63,410 nucleotides of DNA, from the NCBI GenBank assembly GCA_963542545.1, contig CAUTWO010000003.1:1-63410 (forward strand), in the 5' to 3' direction. The translations under genes and the position numbers were made by a program. Shown here piece after piece: positions 42,500-51,090 of this stretch. The DNA is from CALISC01 sp963542545 (GTDB lineage: Bacteria > Bacillota_I > Bacilli_A > Acholeplasmatales > Acholeplasmataceae). The stretch's first letter is position 1. Each line of letters opens with the position of its first letter. Below the pieces are notes generated by a model, which was given only the letters and a program-made list of their open reading frames with translations, ran no database searches and was not told the DNA's origin.

Positions 42500-44574
42500 T
42501 ATTTTGTCTCCTTAATTTCAGCTTTCATTGCTTTAATTTCGCTTGGTGAAGCGAAAACAAAGTGTCCAGGTTTAATTTCAACCATTTCAGGTTCTTCAAC
42601 GTCGTAAGGATGACTAGACGGATCGTAGTAAATTCGTCTACGGCTGCGTTCATAGTCAGGATCTGGCTGAGGGATGGCAGAAAGTAGTGACTTAGTATAA
42701 GGATGTAGTGGGTTTTTAAACAGTTCATCTGAGTCTGCCAGTTCCACAATTTTACCGTAAAACATCACAGCAATGCGGTTTGAAAAGAACTTCACAACAG
42801 AAAGGTCATGGGCAACAAACAAAATAGTTAAGCCCAGTTTTTCTTTTAAGTCTTGTAGTAAGTTAATAACTTGTGCTTGAATTGAAACGTCTAGAGCAGA
42901 TACGGGTTCGTCGGCAATAATAACTTCAGGTTCCATCACAAGTGCGCGGGCAATGCCGATTCTTTGTCTTTGTCCACCTGAAAACTCATGTGGGTAGCGG
43001 GTTGCGTATTCTGGTGCCAGTCCGACTTGAAGTAGCGCTTTGGTAACTCGCTCTTCAAGTTCCTTGCGGTTTTTAATGCCTTTAATACGTAGACCTTCTG
43101 CAATAATTTCTTGCACAGTCATGCGCGGGTTTAGACAAGAAATCGGGTCTTGGAAAATCATTTGGATTTTAGATGCGGCTACTTTTGCAGATTTAGAGCG
43201 GTGTTCACGAGAAACGTACTTAATTTGTTTAACCAAAGCCTTAGCCTTTTTTAAAAAGTCTAATTTGGCATCTAGATAAGTTTGGTATTTAAGACTAAAT
43301 TTCTCCAATACTTTTGAGTTTTCTTTAATATAAACATAGTTTTCTTTAGTTAAAGGTCTAAAAAGCAGACCTTTTTTGGTTTTTGCCAAAACTACTTTGT
43401 TTTTAGTTAAAATAAAGTAGTTTTTTATGCGAGTGAAGAAAAATGCACAAGACTCAAGCAGTTTAACTGCAGAAAACCTTGGTCTTTCTTTAAACCAATA
43501 TTTAAAGAAATTCACAAATCTACGACGTTTAAGCGCTTTAAATTCATTAAACTCTTTGGCAGTTTTTGCAGTAATTTGACTCAACTTATCTGCATCTTTT
43601 GAGTATTTTTTAGTAAGTCCAAAACAAACAAAAAGTCGTGTCAGTAAATAATTTTTTAAATAACCTTTTTTAGGAAGATCTGCACTTGCTTTAAACTCAG
43701 CGATTTCATTGGCTTCGCGAACATACTGAATGTCGGTTTTTTCTTTATGAAAAGCATCTAACTCTTTGAGTTTAGCCTGCATTTCTTCTTTAGAAATGAT
43801 AGTTTTTGCGTTTTCTTCAATTAAAGGCAGGTATTCTTTTTCTAGGTTCAGTATAGTTTGCGCGTATTGTTCTTGAAAATCTTTTTTTAACTCAAGTTTA
43901 GTATTTTTAGTCAAAGCTGCAGAATCATTGATGCCAATAATTTTTTGACGGTACGCTTTTTTGGCTTTTTTTAAAGCAATTTTATATTCTTTTTCTTTTG
44001 CGTTGTAGGTAAAAGAAATAATTTCTTCGCGTTCTGCTTTGTAGTTTAAATTACCTTTTTGGACTTTAGCGGTATAAAAGTTTTTAATGTCAAAAATCTT
44101 GTTTTTATAAAGCAGACTTTTTTCGCGTTCTGCTAAATACTCAGCCTTTATATCTTGGCGGAATTTATGAATTTTAGTCTTATCTGCCAGGTAGTTTTCT
44201 TTAAACTCGCTAAGTCTTAAAGAGGCTTCTTTGGTTTTGGGAAAAACTGAGTTAAGTAGAGTTTCTTTATATTGGCGTTTTGCTTTTTTTAGTTTAGAAA
44301 CTAAATCACCAACTCCGGCAACTATAGTCTGTCCACCTAAAACCACGCGTCCATCTGATGGTTTGTATAGTCTAATAATTGTGCGGCCAGTTGTGGTTTT
44401 TCCACAACCGGACTCTCCAACTAAACCAAATACTTCGCCTTTATAGACATCAAAAGAAACTCCGTCTACAGCTCTGACTTTTAGGCGGTTTTTGCCAACT
44501 CCAACTTTAAAGTGTTGTTTTAAGTTTTCAACGTGTAAAAGAGGAGTTTTTGAGTAGTCAACTTTACGCTTCAT
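42499..44574 (-). CDS. oppF: Oligopeptide ABC transporter ATP-binding protein OppF with a ~370-residue insertion
   Basis: A 691-residue ABC ATPase that powers peptide uptake. Walker A GESGCGKTT is at 53-61. The Q-loop (MIFQDP) appears only at ~472, followed by FSGGQRQR, ADEPVSALD (Walker B) and the H-loop FVAHDLS. The C-terminal block HPYTKSLLSAIPQPDP is OppD/F-specific. Normal OppF has ~30 residues between Walker A and the Q-loop region; here ~375 Lys/Glu-rich, mostly helical residues intervene (about 90-465). Similar long OppF proteins are known in mycoplasmas. It overlaps oppD by 11 nt. Confidence 0.93.
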   Translation of the reverse strand: MKRKVDYSKTPLLHVENLKQHFKVGVGKNRLKVRAVDGVSFDVYKGEVFGLVGESGCGKTTTGRTIIRLYKPSDGRVVLGGQTIVAGVGDLVSKLKKAKRQYKETLLNSVFPKTKEASLRLSEFKENYLADKTKIHKFRQDIKAEYLAEREKSLLYKNKIFDIKNFYTAKVQKGNLNYKAEREEIISFTYNAKEKEYKIALKKAKKAYRQKIIGINDSAALTKNTKLELKKDFQEQYAQTILNLEKEYLPLIEENAKTIISKEEMQAKLKELDAFHKEKTDIQYVREANEIAEFKASADLPKKGYLKNYLLTRLFVCFGLTKKYSKDADKLSQITAKTAKEFNEFKALKRRRFVNFFKYWFKERPRFSAVKLLESCAFFFTRIKNYFILTKNKVVLAKTKKGLLFRPLTKENYVYIKENSKVLEKFSLKYQTYLDAKLDFLKKAKALVKQIKYVSREHRSKSAKVAASKIQMIFQDPISCLNPRMTVQEIIAEGLRIKGIKNRKELEERVTKALLQVGLAPEYATRYPHEFSGGQRQRIGIARALVMEPEVIIADEPVSALDVSIQAQVINLLQDLKEKLGLTILFVAHDLSVVKFFSNRIAVMFYGKIVELADSDELFKNPLHPYTKSLLSAIPQPDPDYERSRRRIYYDPSSHPYDVEEPEMVEIKPGHFVFASPSEIKAMKAEIKETK

Positions 44575-45619
44575 GGACTTTACCTCTCTTCTTTTTGATT
44601 TCTAAAACCGCTTTTGGCGGAGTTACTTTGGGGGCATTTGGATGTAGCAACCAAGTTGCAGCAAAGTGAGTGTCTGTCACTTTAAACATCGGTGGTGCTT
44701 GCTCAAGGTCTATTTGCATTGCGTATTTGTTTCTCGGCGCAAAAGCGTCTCCCTTGATTTTTTGAGTTAAGTTAGGTGGAGTTCCACCAATTGCATCCAG
44801 TTTTTCAGAAGTGGCCAAAGACGGCATTGAAGAAAGCAAAGCCCAAGTATAAGGATGTCTAGGGTCGTAAAAAATCTCGTCAGTTGTCCCGATTTCAACA
44901 ATTTTACCTGCGTACATCACGGCTATACGGTCAGCAATATTGGCAACTACACCAAGGTCATGGGTAATGAAAATAATAGAAAGATTACGCTCCTCTTTGA
45001 GTTTTTGAATTAACTCCAAGATTTGTGACTGAATTGTTACGTCTAAGGCTGTGGTTGGCTCGTCGCAAATCAAAATTTCTGCGTTGTTAGCGAGAGCAAT
45101 TGCAATAACGATACGTTGGCGCATTCCGCCTGAAAACTGAAAAGGATATTGGTGATATCTTTTTTCAGGCTCAGGGATTCCAACCTCTCGCATCAACTCA
45201 ATTGCGCGTTTTTTAGCCAAAACTTTGTTCATACCTAGTTTAAAGACCAGGGTTTCAGTGATTTGCTTGCCGATTTTGACAATCGGGTTCAGTGAACTCA
45301 TCGGGTCTTGGAAAATCATGGAGATTTTAGAGCCTCTGATTTCGTGAAATACTTCTTCTTTGACTTTAAGCAAATCACGGTTGGCATACAAAACTTTGCC
45401 ATTTTCAACAATAGCGTTTCCGGCCAAGAGACCCATTAAAGCTTTTGAAGTCACAGATTTTCCAGAGCCAGACTCGCCAACTATCGCCAAAGTCTCGCCT
45501 TTTTGCAAGTCAAAAGAGACACCATTTATGGCCTGAAGAATACCGAATTGAGTTTTAAAAGAAATTTTTAAGTCTTCGACTGACAGAATAACTTTTTTGT
45601 CTTTATTTAAAATAGCCAT
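44564..45619 (-). CDS. oppD: Oligopeptide ABC transporter ATP-binding protein OppD
   Basis: A 351-residue ABC ATPase of normal length. Walker A GESGSGKS is at 48-55, with MIFQDPMSSLNPI (Q-loop), FSGGMRQRIVIAIAL (signature), ICDEPTTALD (Walker B) and FITHDLG (H-loop). The C-terminal HPYTWALLSSMP block marks it as OppD. It pairs with OppF to form the ATPase heterodimer. Its ATG overlaps the oppC TAA by one base. Confidence 0.95.
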   Translation of the reverse strand: MAILNKDKKVILSVEDLKISFKTQFGILQAINGVSFDLQKGETLAIVGESGSGKSVTSKALMGLLAGNAIVENGKVLYANRDLLKVKEEVFHEIRGSKISMIFQDPMSSLNPIVKIGKQITETLVFKLGMNKVLAKKRAIELMREVGIPEPEKRYHQYPFQFSGGMRQRIVIAIALANNAEILICDEPTTALDVTIQSQILELIQKLKEERNLSIIFITHDLGVVANIADRIAVMYAGKIVEIGTTDEIFYDPRHPYTWALLSSMPSLATSEKLDAIGGTPPNLTQKIKGDAFAPRNKYAMQIDLEQAPPMFKVTDTHFAATWLLHPNAPKVTPPKAVLEIKKKRGKVHEA

Positions 45620-46926
45620 TATTCAACACCTCTTAAACTTGGGTTAAATGCATCTCTTAAACCATTGCCAAATAAGTTAAAAGTAATCATTAAAATAGAA
45701 ATATAGATAGCCGGGAACACCAAAACATATGGTTGCGATTGCATCACGCTTTGACCTTGCTCAAGGAGTTGACCAACCGAAATTGTATTTCCGTACTTCA
45801 AAATTCCAAGGTAGGCAAACGAAGCCTCTGAAAATATAAAAGAAGGCAGGGCTAGCGCAAAAGACGTTACCATGTAACCAATGGCATTTGGGAAAATGTG
45901 TCTAAACATTATGCGCGCATCTGACGCGCCAAGAGTGCGGGCAGCTAGGATATACTCGCGGTTTTTAAAGCGGTAAAACTGCATTCTGGCCATCGAGTAG
46001 TAGCCGATCCAGCCGGTAATTGTAAATGCAAAAATAATTACTGGGAAGGTTGTTCCGTATTTAATTACCAGTAGCGTTAAAACAGCGATAAAAGGAATTC
46101 CGGAAAGGATTTCTACAAATCGGTCAAACAGCAGGTCAAAAGTTCCGCCGTAGTAGCCAGAAATTGCACCAACTGTTAAACCAATTAGCGCGTTTACCGA
46201 AATCACGGCTAGCGCAACCATAAAAGAAATTCGGGCGCCCTGCCAAAGTTGGGTGTACAAGTCTTCGCCGGTTCCAATAGTTCCAAACCAGAAGTTAACC
46301 TGATCTACGGTTTGACCCAAGGCGGTTTCAAAGAATTTAACCGAAACTTTATAAATGTCTTTTTGGTGGTCTACTTCGTGAATTGCGGTTATTAAGTTGC
46401 GTTTAAGTAAATTTTGAAACTCTGCTTTCGTAAAAGTATAGTAGTTTGGCTTTAAGTCAGTGCCAAAGTAAGATTTGGTAAAGTCTAGAAACTTATACTG
46501 ATCAACTTTGACCGGAATATTAGCGCTTGGAGTTTTTTTGTGAACTTCGTCCATGTACTTTTTGCTGGTGTCTGACAGAAACATATTGTTGTATTTAGGG
46601 TGAACTTTGGCTTTTTCTATAAACTCACGTGGCAGTTCAGTAAAGCGGGTTCCAGAAAATATACCCGGGATTCTGGGCGGTAGATAACTTAAATCATTTT
46701 TAAACTCTAGGCGAGTTGGTTCCTTGTAGTTTTTTAAAATCGGGCCAAAAATTACAAAAAACAACAAAATGCAAATGATAATGAAAGCAGTTAGCGACAT
46801 TTTGTTTTTCTTAAAGCGGTTCCAGGCATCTTTGTAGTAGCCAACTCGCTTGGTTTCAAGCGGTTTGTCTTTAATTTCTTTATCTTCGTTAATTAAAACA
46901 AATTTACTTCTATCAAGGTCTTGCAT
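45619..46926 (-). CDS. oppC: Oligopeptide ABC transporter permease OppC with an extracellular insertion
   Basis: A 435-residue permease. TM1 is at ~43-63. The family landmark FGTIGTGEDLYTQLWQGARIS is split here as FGTIGTGEDL then YTQLWQGARIS at 214-234, followed by five helices and the EAA-loop ARTLGASDARIMFRHIFPNA that contacts the ATPases. OppC is usually ~300 residues; here ~150 residues instead of ~40 lie between TM1 and the landmark, presumably outside the cell near OppA. It starts 2 nt after the oppB stop. Confidence 0.93.
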   Translation of the reverse strand: MQDLDRSKFVLINEDKEIKDKPLETKRVGYYKDAWNRFKKNKMSLTAFIIICILLFFVIFGPILKNYKEPTRLEFKNDLSYLPPRIPGIFSGTRFTELPREFIEKAKVHPKYNNMFLSDTSKKYMDEVHKKTPSANIPVKVDQYKFLDFTKSYFGTDLKPNYYTFTKAEFQNLLKRNLITAIHEVDHQKDIYKVSVKFFETALGQTVDQVNFWFGTIGTGEDLYTQLWQGARISFMVALAVISVNALIGLTVGAISGYYGGTFDLLFDRFVEILSGIPFIAVLTLLVIKYGTTFPVIIFAFTITGWIGYYSMARMQFYRFKNREYILAARTLGASDARIMFRHIFPNAIGYMVTSFALALPSFIFSEASFAYLGILKYGNTISVGQLLEQGQSVMQSQPYVLVFPAIYISILMITFNLFGNGLRDAFNPSLRGVE

Positions 46927-46928
46927 AA

Positions 46929-47879
46929 TTATTTACCACTTCCAATTCTGACGCGAGGGTCTAAAATTGTGTAACTCATGTCGGCTAAAATTGAGGTAAT
47001 TAAACCTAAAAACTCAAAAAACACCATGTTAAGTAAAAGCACAGGGTAGTCTTTTTGACTAAACGCAGTTAAGTAAACTTTTCCAACTCCGTCTACTTTA
47101 AAAATAGTTTCAAGAATAATAGATCCGGAAATCAGGCCAAGGAAACCCAAGAAAATTGCAGGAGCGAAAGGCACTAAAGCATTTTTAAGAGCGTGTCTAT
47201 AAACAGCTTGTCGTTTAGATAGACCTTTTGAGCGAGCCAAGAGCATATAGTCTTGAGTAAGTTGCTCAGTTAGCTCTGCGCGAATTGAGCGAGCCCAGCC
47301 GGCAATTCCACCAAATACCATTACGACCGTTGGCATGATGTAGGTAGAAATACCGTATAAGGCATTGGCCTTAAACTCACTTGGCGAAGCCACACCGAGG
47401 CTCGGCGCCCAGTGTAGTTTCCAGTAGAAAATTAACTGAAATACTACAGCTAAAACGAAAGTAGGGATAGAAATTAACACCATAATACCGACAGATATGA
47501 CGTTGTCGGCTGTTTTGTTTTTATAAAGCGCGGCAACTACACCAAGCATAATGCCGAGCGGTACTGTAATAATATACGGCACGATTTGGAATGCCAAAGT
47601 ATTTGGGATTTTAGAAAAAACCACGGAACCAGCAGACTGGCGTTTATGTGCAGAGAAGCCAAAATCCCCGTTTGCAAAAATATTTCTGAGCCAGTAGAAA
47701 AACTGAACAATGATTGGTTTATCTAGACCTTCTCGCTCGCGAATTATGTCATAAAGCGGGTCGTTGCCCAAAGACTTGTTGTAATCTGGCAACATGTGAA
47801 TGAAGGCAAAGAAGATAAAAATTACGATTGCAAAAGTAATTAACATTAGTCCGAATCTTTTTGTGAAGTATTTTAGCAT
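46929..47879 (-). CDS. oppB: Oligopeptide ABC transporter permease OppB
   Basis: A 316-residue permease: TM1 after MLKYFTKRFG, then five helices, and the EAA-loop LARSKGLSKRQAVYRHALKN that docks on OppD/F. The ATG at 47879 is chosen because AAAGGA lies 8 nt upstream and the family begins M-xx-Y-x-x-K-R; a longer frame from 47933 would run through the leader hairpin. It follows a promoter and an attenuator-like terminator after oppA. Confidence 0.93.
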   Translation of the reverse strand: MLKYFTKRFGLMLITFAIVIFIFFAFIHMLPDYNKSLGNDPLYDIIREREGLDKPIIVQFFYWLRNIFANGDFGFSAHKRQSAGSVVFSKIPNTLAFQIVPYIITVPLGIMLGVVAALYKNKTADNVISVGIMVLISIPTFVLAVVFQLIFYWKLHWAPSLGVASPSEFKANALYGISTYIMPTVVMVFGGIAGWARSIRAELTEQLTQDYMLLARSKGLSKRQAVYRHALKNALVPFAPAIFLGFLGLISGSIILETIFKVDGVGKVYLTAFSQKDYPVLLLNMVFFEFLGLITSILADMSYTILDPRVRIGSGK

Positions 47880-47915
47880 CGGCGAGTTCCTTTCGTTTAT
47901 CTGTGTATTTGATAT

Positions 47916-47962
47916 AAAAAAGATAGAAAACACACGTTTTCAAGCGGTTTTCTATCTTTTTT
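47916..47962 (-). terminator. Terminator/attenuator between oppA and oppB
   Basis: Arms of 16 bp (47916-47931 with 47947-47962) with a 15-nt loop are followed on the minus strand by T6. It lies between the oppA stop and the oppB ribosome site and downstream of an internal promoter. It can terminate most oppA transcripts and also attenuate oppBCDF. Confidence 0.8.
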
Positions 47963-47992
47963 TAGTAGTTTTTGCTTAAATGTGTTTAAAAC

Positions 47993-48001
47993 ATTATAGC
48001 A
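47993..48001 (-). promoter_or_regulatory. Extended -10 promoter before oppB
   Basis: TGC then TATAAT on the minus strand, between oppA and the leader hairpin. The same TGC-TATA form occurs at trxA, rpmF, holA and rimP. No clear -35 is seen. Confidence 0.55.
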
Positions 48002-48041
48002 TTTTTGTACCTTTTTATATAAATATATAGGCTGTTTTTAC

Positions 48042-50894
48042 CTATTTAGGGTTAGTCCAACCGTAGTCTGCTGGAGTTAAATTTTTCCAGTCTGGGTCAG
48101 TATTTAGGTGTGAGTATCTTTGTTGACCAAAGCCAAAGATATTGTGTTCAACTTTGATGCGAGGAGAAATTACGCGTTGTGAAAGTTCTGAGTAAGATAC
48201 ATTGTTAAATAGTGGGATTTGAGTGAAAGTTTGGAAGTAAATTTTTAAGAAAGCATCAACTAAACGGTTACGGTCTTCAACTTCACCTGGGTATTGTGGA
48301 GCAGAACCCGCCCAAACAGTTTGACATTTAATACCAAACTCAATAACTTGACGTAAATTACCTACAAAATATCCGTTGTTTTTCTTTAGAGTTTCGTAAA
48401 GTGGCCACAGAGTTCCGCCATCTGTTTCCTTGTTGATTTTACCTTGAGCCTCAAGTTCTTGTAAGAACCTATAAGTAGCAGTAAGGTCAATTTTATCTTC
48501 AGGTTGCACCCAGTATTTTTGATCATCGAAGTTTTCGCCAAAATCAGCAAGATCAGCAATACCAAATTTTGCACTAAGTTCAGATCTAAAGAAGAACATA
48601 AATAGTGGGTTCATAACAGATAAGTTAGTTGCGTTTGAACCACCAACTGCCGTGATTTGCAGTTCAAATTGGTTAGTTACAATTGTATTGTCGTTGTCTT
48701 TTTCTAACTTAACGTCTATGGTGATGTTTTTAAAAGTGCGCTCAAAAGTTTCTTTGATGTATTTAGATGCACGTTCTAAGTATTCAATGTCTGGGGCTGA
48801 TAGACGGAAAGTCATTTTGTGGTTTTCAGGAACACCAACTTCTTTTAAGGCTTTTTCGTAAAGTTCTTTTGCCTTAACCGGATCGTATCCAGAGCCAATT
48901 CCTGATTTTTCAAGCAAGGCTTTATATTGAGGTCTTTGAACATAGTAAAGTTCGTCTGTATCAAACTGAGTAGCGTTTGCTGGAACTGGTGCGTAAATTG
49001 GGTCTGAAGTTGGGTGAATTCCTTTTAGACCTTCGCGATTAACCGCCATATAAAGCGCTTTTCTAAAGTTAACGTTTTTAATTAGTTTCTTAACAAATTC
49101 GTCTTTTGTGTCAGTCAGTGGGTTTGGAACCATAATAGTTGGTGCACCAGTTATTGATTTTCTAATTAAACCTTGTTTAACTTTTTCTTCAGAATATCTT
49201 TCTTTATAGTAGTCTTTTCTGATGCTTAAGTTATCAATTTCACCTTGTTTAAAAGCATTTAAAAAATCATTTTCTTTAGCAAAATAAGTATATTGAACTG
49301 ACTTGTAGTTAGTATTCCAAGCGTATTCGTGAGCAAAGTTTTTGTTGAATCTTAAGTATTTGCCTGGAGCCCAGTCTGAAATTGTAAAAGTACCATAGCT
49401 AACTGGGTGGTTTTTTTCAGTTCCGTAAGTTGAGTTTTTGCCATCTTTGTCTAAAGATGCCTCGTAGGCTTTTTTGTTAACTAGCTTAAATTGACCAAAG
49501 TCACTAAATACATCTTTAACTGTAACTTCTTTTTCGTATTCAATTTCAAGAGTGTAGTCATCAATTGCGCGAATTCCGACATCTTCCTTTTTAACTTCAG
49601 GGAATTTATCACCTTCTTTACCAACATAGTAAGGGTTTTGAGAAACAGAAGGTAGTATTGCTGCTTCTATTAAGGCTTTAGTAATTGCATTGAAAGCTTC
49701 GGCTTTTTTGCCTTGTTTAATTGCAGATACAATAGCACCGTAAAGTTCGTCGTTTTTTTGAATCATACTGTTGATGATTTTGCTAAATAGATCTTTTACT
49801 TGTGCTTCAGTTAAAGCGGTTTTGTCAACTAGTCCAGAAGCAGTTTGTGAGCCTTCCCAAAGTGTTGTATTTACAGGTAAAGTTAATTCGTAGTTAACTG
49901 TACCAACTTTGATTTCTATTTTGGTAGCCTTGCTAGTTGTTAACTTAGTTAAAATCTTTTCGCTAAAGTCAAAGTTTGATTCTTTGTCAATGTATTTACC
50001 GTCTTCGCCTTTTGCACCAATAATTTGGCCTTGTGAAAAGTATTTACGAGCATTGACAATAGCAACACCACTTTTTCTACTACCAGATGGATACATACCA
50101 TTAGAACGCGAGTTTAATTGAACTGGGTCAATATATTGTAGATATGAATACACATAGTCATGGGCAGTCACAGGAGTTCCATCTTCCCATTTAATGTTTG
50201 GGTTTAAAGTGATGCGGTATCTTTTTCCTTTTTGTGTAGACGCGATGTTTTCGTTGAATTTGCCTGCGTGCGTTCCATCTCTTCCTTCAAACTCACCGTC
50301 TTGAATAGTTGGGTAAGAAGTTGCGCCTTTTAGTTCGTATTTTGTGACAAACTTATTAATCGCTGAACCTTGAATTTTAGAAAAATCACCAACATGATCA
50401 GCAATTTTATCCTTAATTGCTTTGTCCCAGTCAATGTCTCTATCGTAAAGAAAAGTTGAAAGCATATTCATGAAAGCATTTTCGTAGTTTTGTGTATAAG
50501 TTAGCGGATTTAAAATAGGCTCTGTAGACATAGTTACTCCAGAACGATAAGTTTCTGCTTTAGACCACTTGTGAGTTTTTGAATTAAGTGGACGGAAAAC
50601 TGGGTAAAGAACTGGGTCTTTTTCGCCATCTTTTAGCTCAAGCGGAAATTTAATCGGGTTTTGTTCACCCCACCAACGCCCGCGCGCTGACTTAAACCAA
50701 CCTTCAAAACGCAAGTCACCGCTTGCTTGTGGTTTATATTTATTTTCGTCTAGTTTTTCAACTACGCGTTTGTCACCTTTTCTAACTGAGGTGGTTTGAA
50801 CCCCACCATTGGTAAGTAGTTTATCACCCCCACCACATGAGGCCAATGTTAGTAATGAGAAAATAGTGACAATAATAAGTAAGATTTTTTTCAT
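48042..50894 (-). CDS. oppA: Oligopeptide-binding lipoprotein OppA with an N-terminal InlB-like module
   Basis: A 950-residue lipoprotein: lipobox LASC (Cys20). Residues ~60-105 look like an InlB B-repeat (RFEGWF ... LYPVFRP). Then an SBP_bac_5 peptide-binding protein follows: NPNIKWEDGTPVTAHDYVYS, HPVSYGTFTISDWAPGKY, FRKALYMAVNREGL. The family is ~540-600 residues; extra length comes from the N-terminal module and insertions around 300-420. OppA delivers peptides to OppBCDF. GGAGGAG lies 6 nt before the ATG and a good promoter precedes it. Confidence 0.93.
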   Translation of the reverse strand: MKKILLIIVTIFSLLTLASCGGGDKLLTNGGVQTTSVRKGDKRVVEKLDENKYKPQASGDLRFEGWFKSARGRWWGEQNPIKFPLELKDGEKDPVLYPVFRPLNSKTHKWSKAETYRSGVTMSTEPILNPLTYTQNYENAFMNMLSTFLYDRDIDWDKAIKDKIADHVGDFSKIQGSAINKFVTKYELKGATSYPTIQDGEFEGRDGTHAGKFNENIASTQKGKRYRITLNPNIKWEDGTPVTAHDYVYSYLQYIDPVQLNSRSNGMYPSGSRKSGVAIVNARKYFSQGQIIGAKGEDGKYIDKESNFDFSEKILTKLTTSKATKIEIKVGTVNYELTLPVNTTLWEGSQTASGLVDKTALTEAQVKDLFSKIINSMIQKNDELYGAIVSAIKQGKKAEAFNAITKALIEAAILPSVSQNPYYVGKEGDKFPEVKKEDVGIRAIDDYTLEIEYEKEVTVKDVFSDFGQFKLVNKKAYEASLDKDGKNSTYGTEKNHPVSYGTFTISDWAPGKYLRFNKNFAHEYAWNTNYKSVQYTYFAKENDFLNAFKQGEIDNLSIRKDYYKERYSEEKVKQGLIRKSITGAPTIMVPNPLTDTKDEFVKKLIKNVNFRKALYMAVNREGLKGIHPTSDPIYAPVPANATQFDTDELYYVQRPQYKALLEKSGIGSGYDPVKAKELYEKALKEVGVPENHKMTFRLSAPDIEYLERASKYIKETFERTFKNITIDVKLEKDNDNTIVTNQFELQITAVGGSNATNLSVMNPLFMFFFRSELSAKFGIADLADFGENFDDQKYWVQPEDKIDLTATYRFLQELEAQGKINKETDGGTLWPLYETLKKNNGYFVGNLRQVIEFGIKCQTVWAGSAPQYPGEVEDRNRLVDAFLKIYFQTFTQIPLFNNVSYSELSQRVISPRIKVEHNIFGFGQQRYSHLNTDPDWKNLTPADYGWTNPK

Positions 50895-50924
50895 TTTTTA
50901 CTCCTCCTTTTGGGTATTTTTATA

Positions 50925-50953
50925 ATAATATCACATAGTTAAAAAAAACGCAA
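50925..50953 (-). promoter_or_regulatory. Promoter of oppA
   Basis: TTGCGT (50953-50948) and TATTAT (50930-50925), 17 nt apart, with TGA extending the -10, on the minus strand. Confidence 0.75.
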
Positions 50954-51014
50954 TAATAATCTAAACTAATTTTTTTGCTAAATCAAATGGCTTTGTTATC
51001 AGGTTTATGTATAA

Positions 51015-51070
51015 AAAAAGCCACATAAGTGCTTATTTTGTTTAAAAAAATAATTTACTAGTGGCTTTTT
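51015..51070 (-). terminator. Terminator of the 432-residue lipoprotein gene
   Basis: AAAAAGCCAC pairs with GTGGCTTTTT over a long loop that itself holds a small hairpin (ATAAG/CTTAT). A T-rich tail follows on the minus strand. Confidence 0.7.
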
Positions 51071-51090
51071 AAAAGTTAAAAATTATTTAC

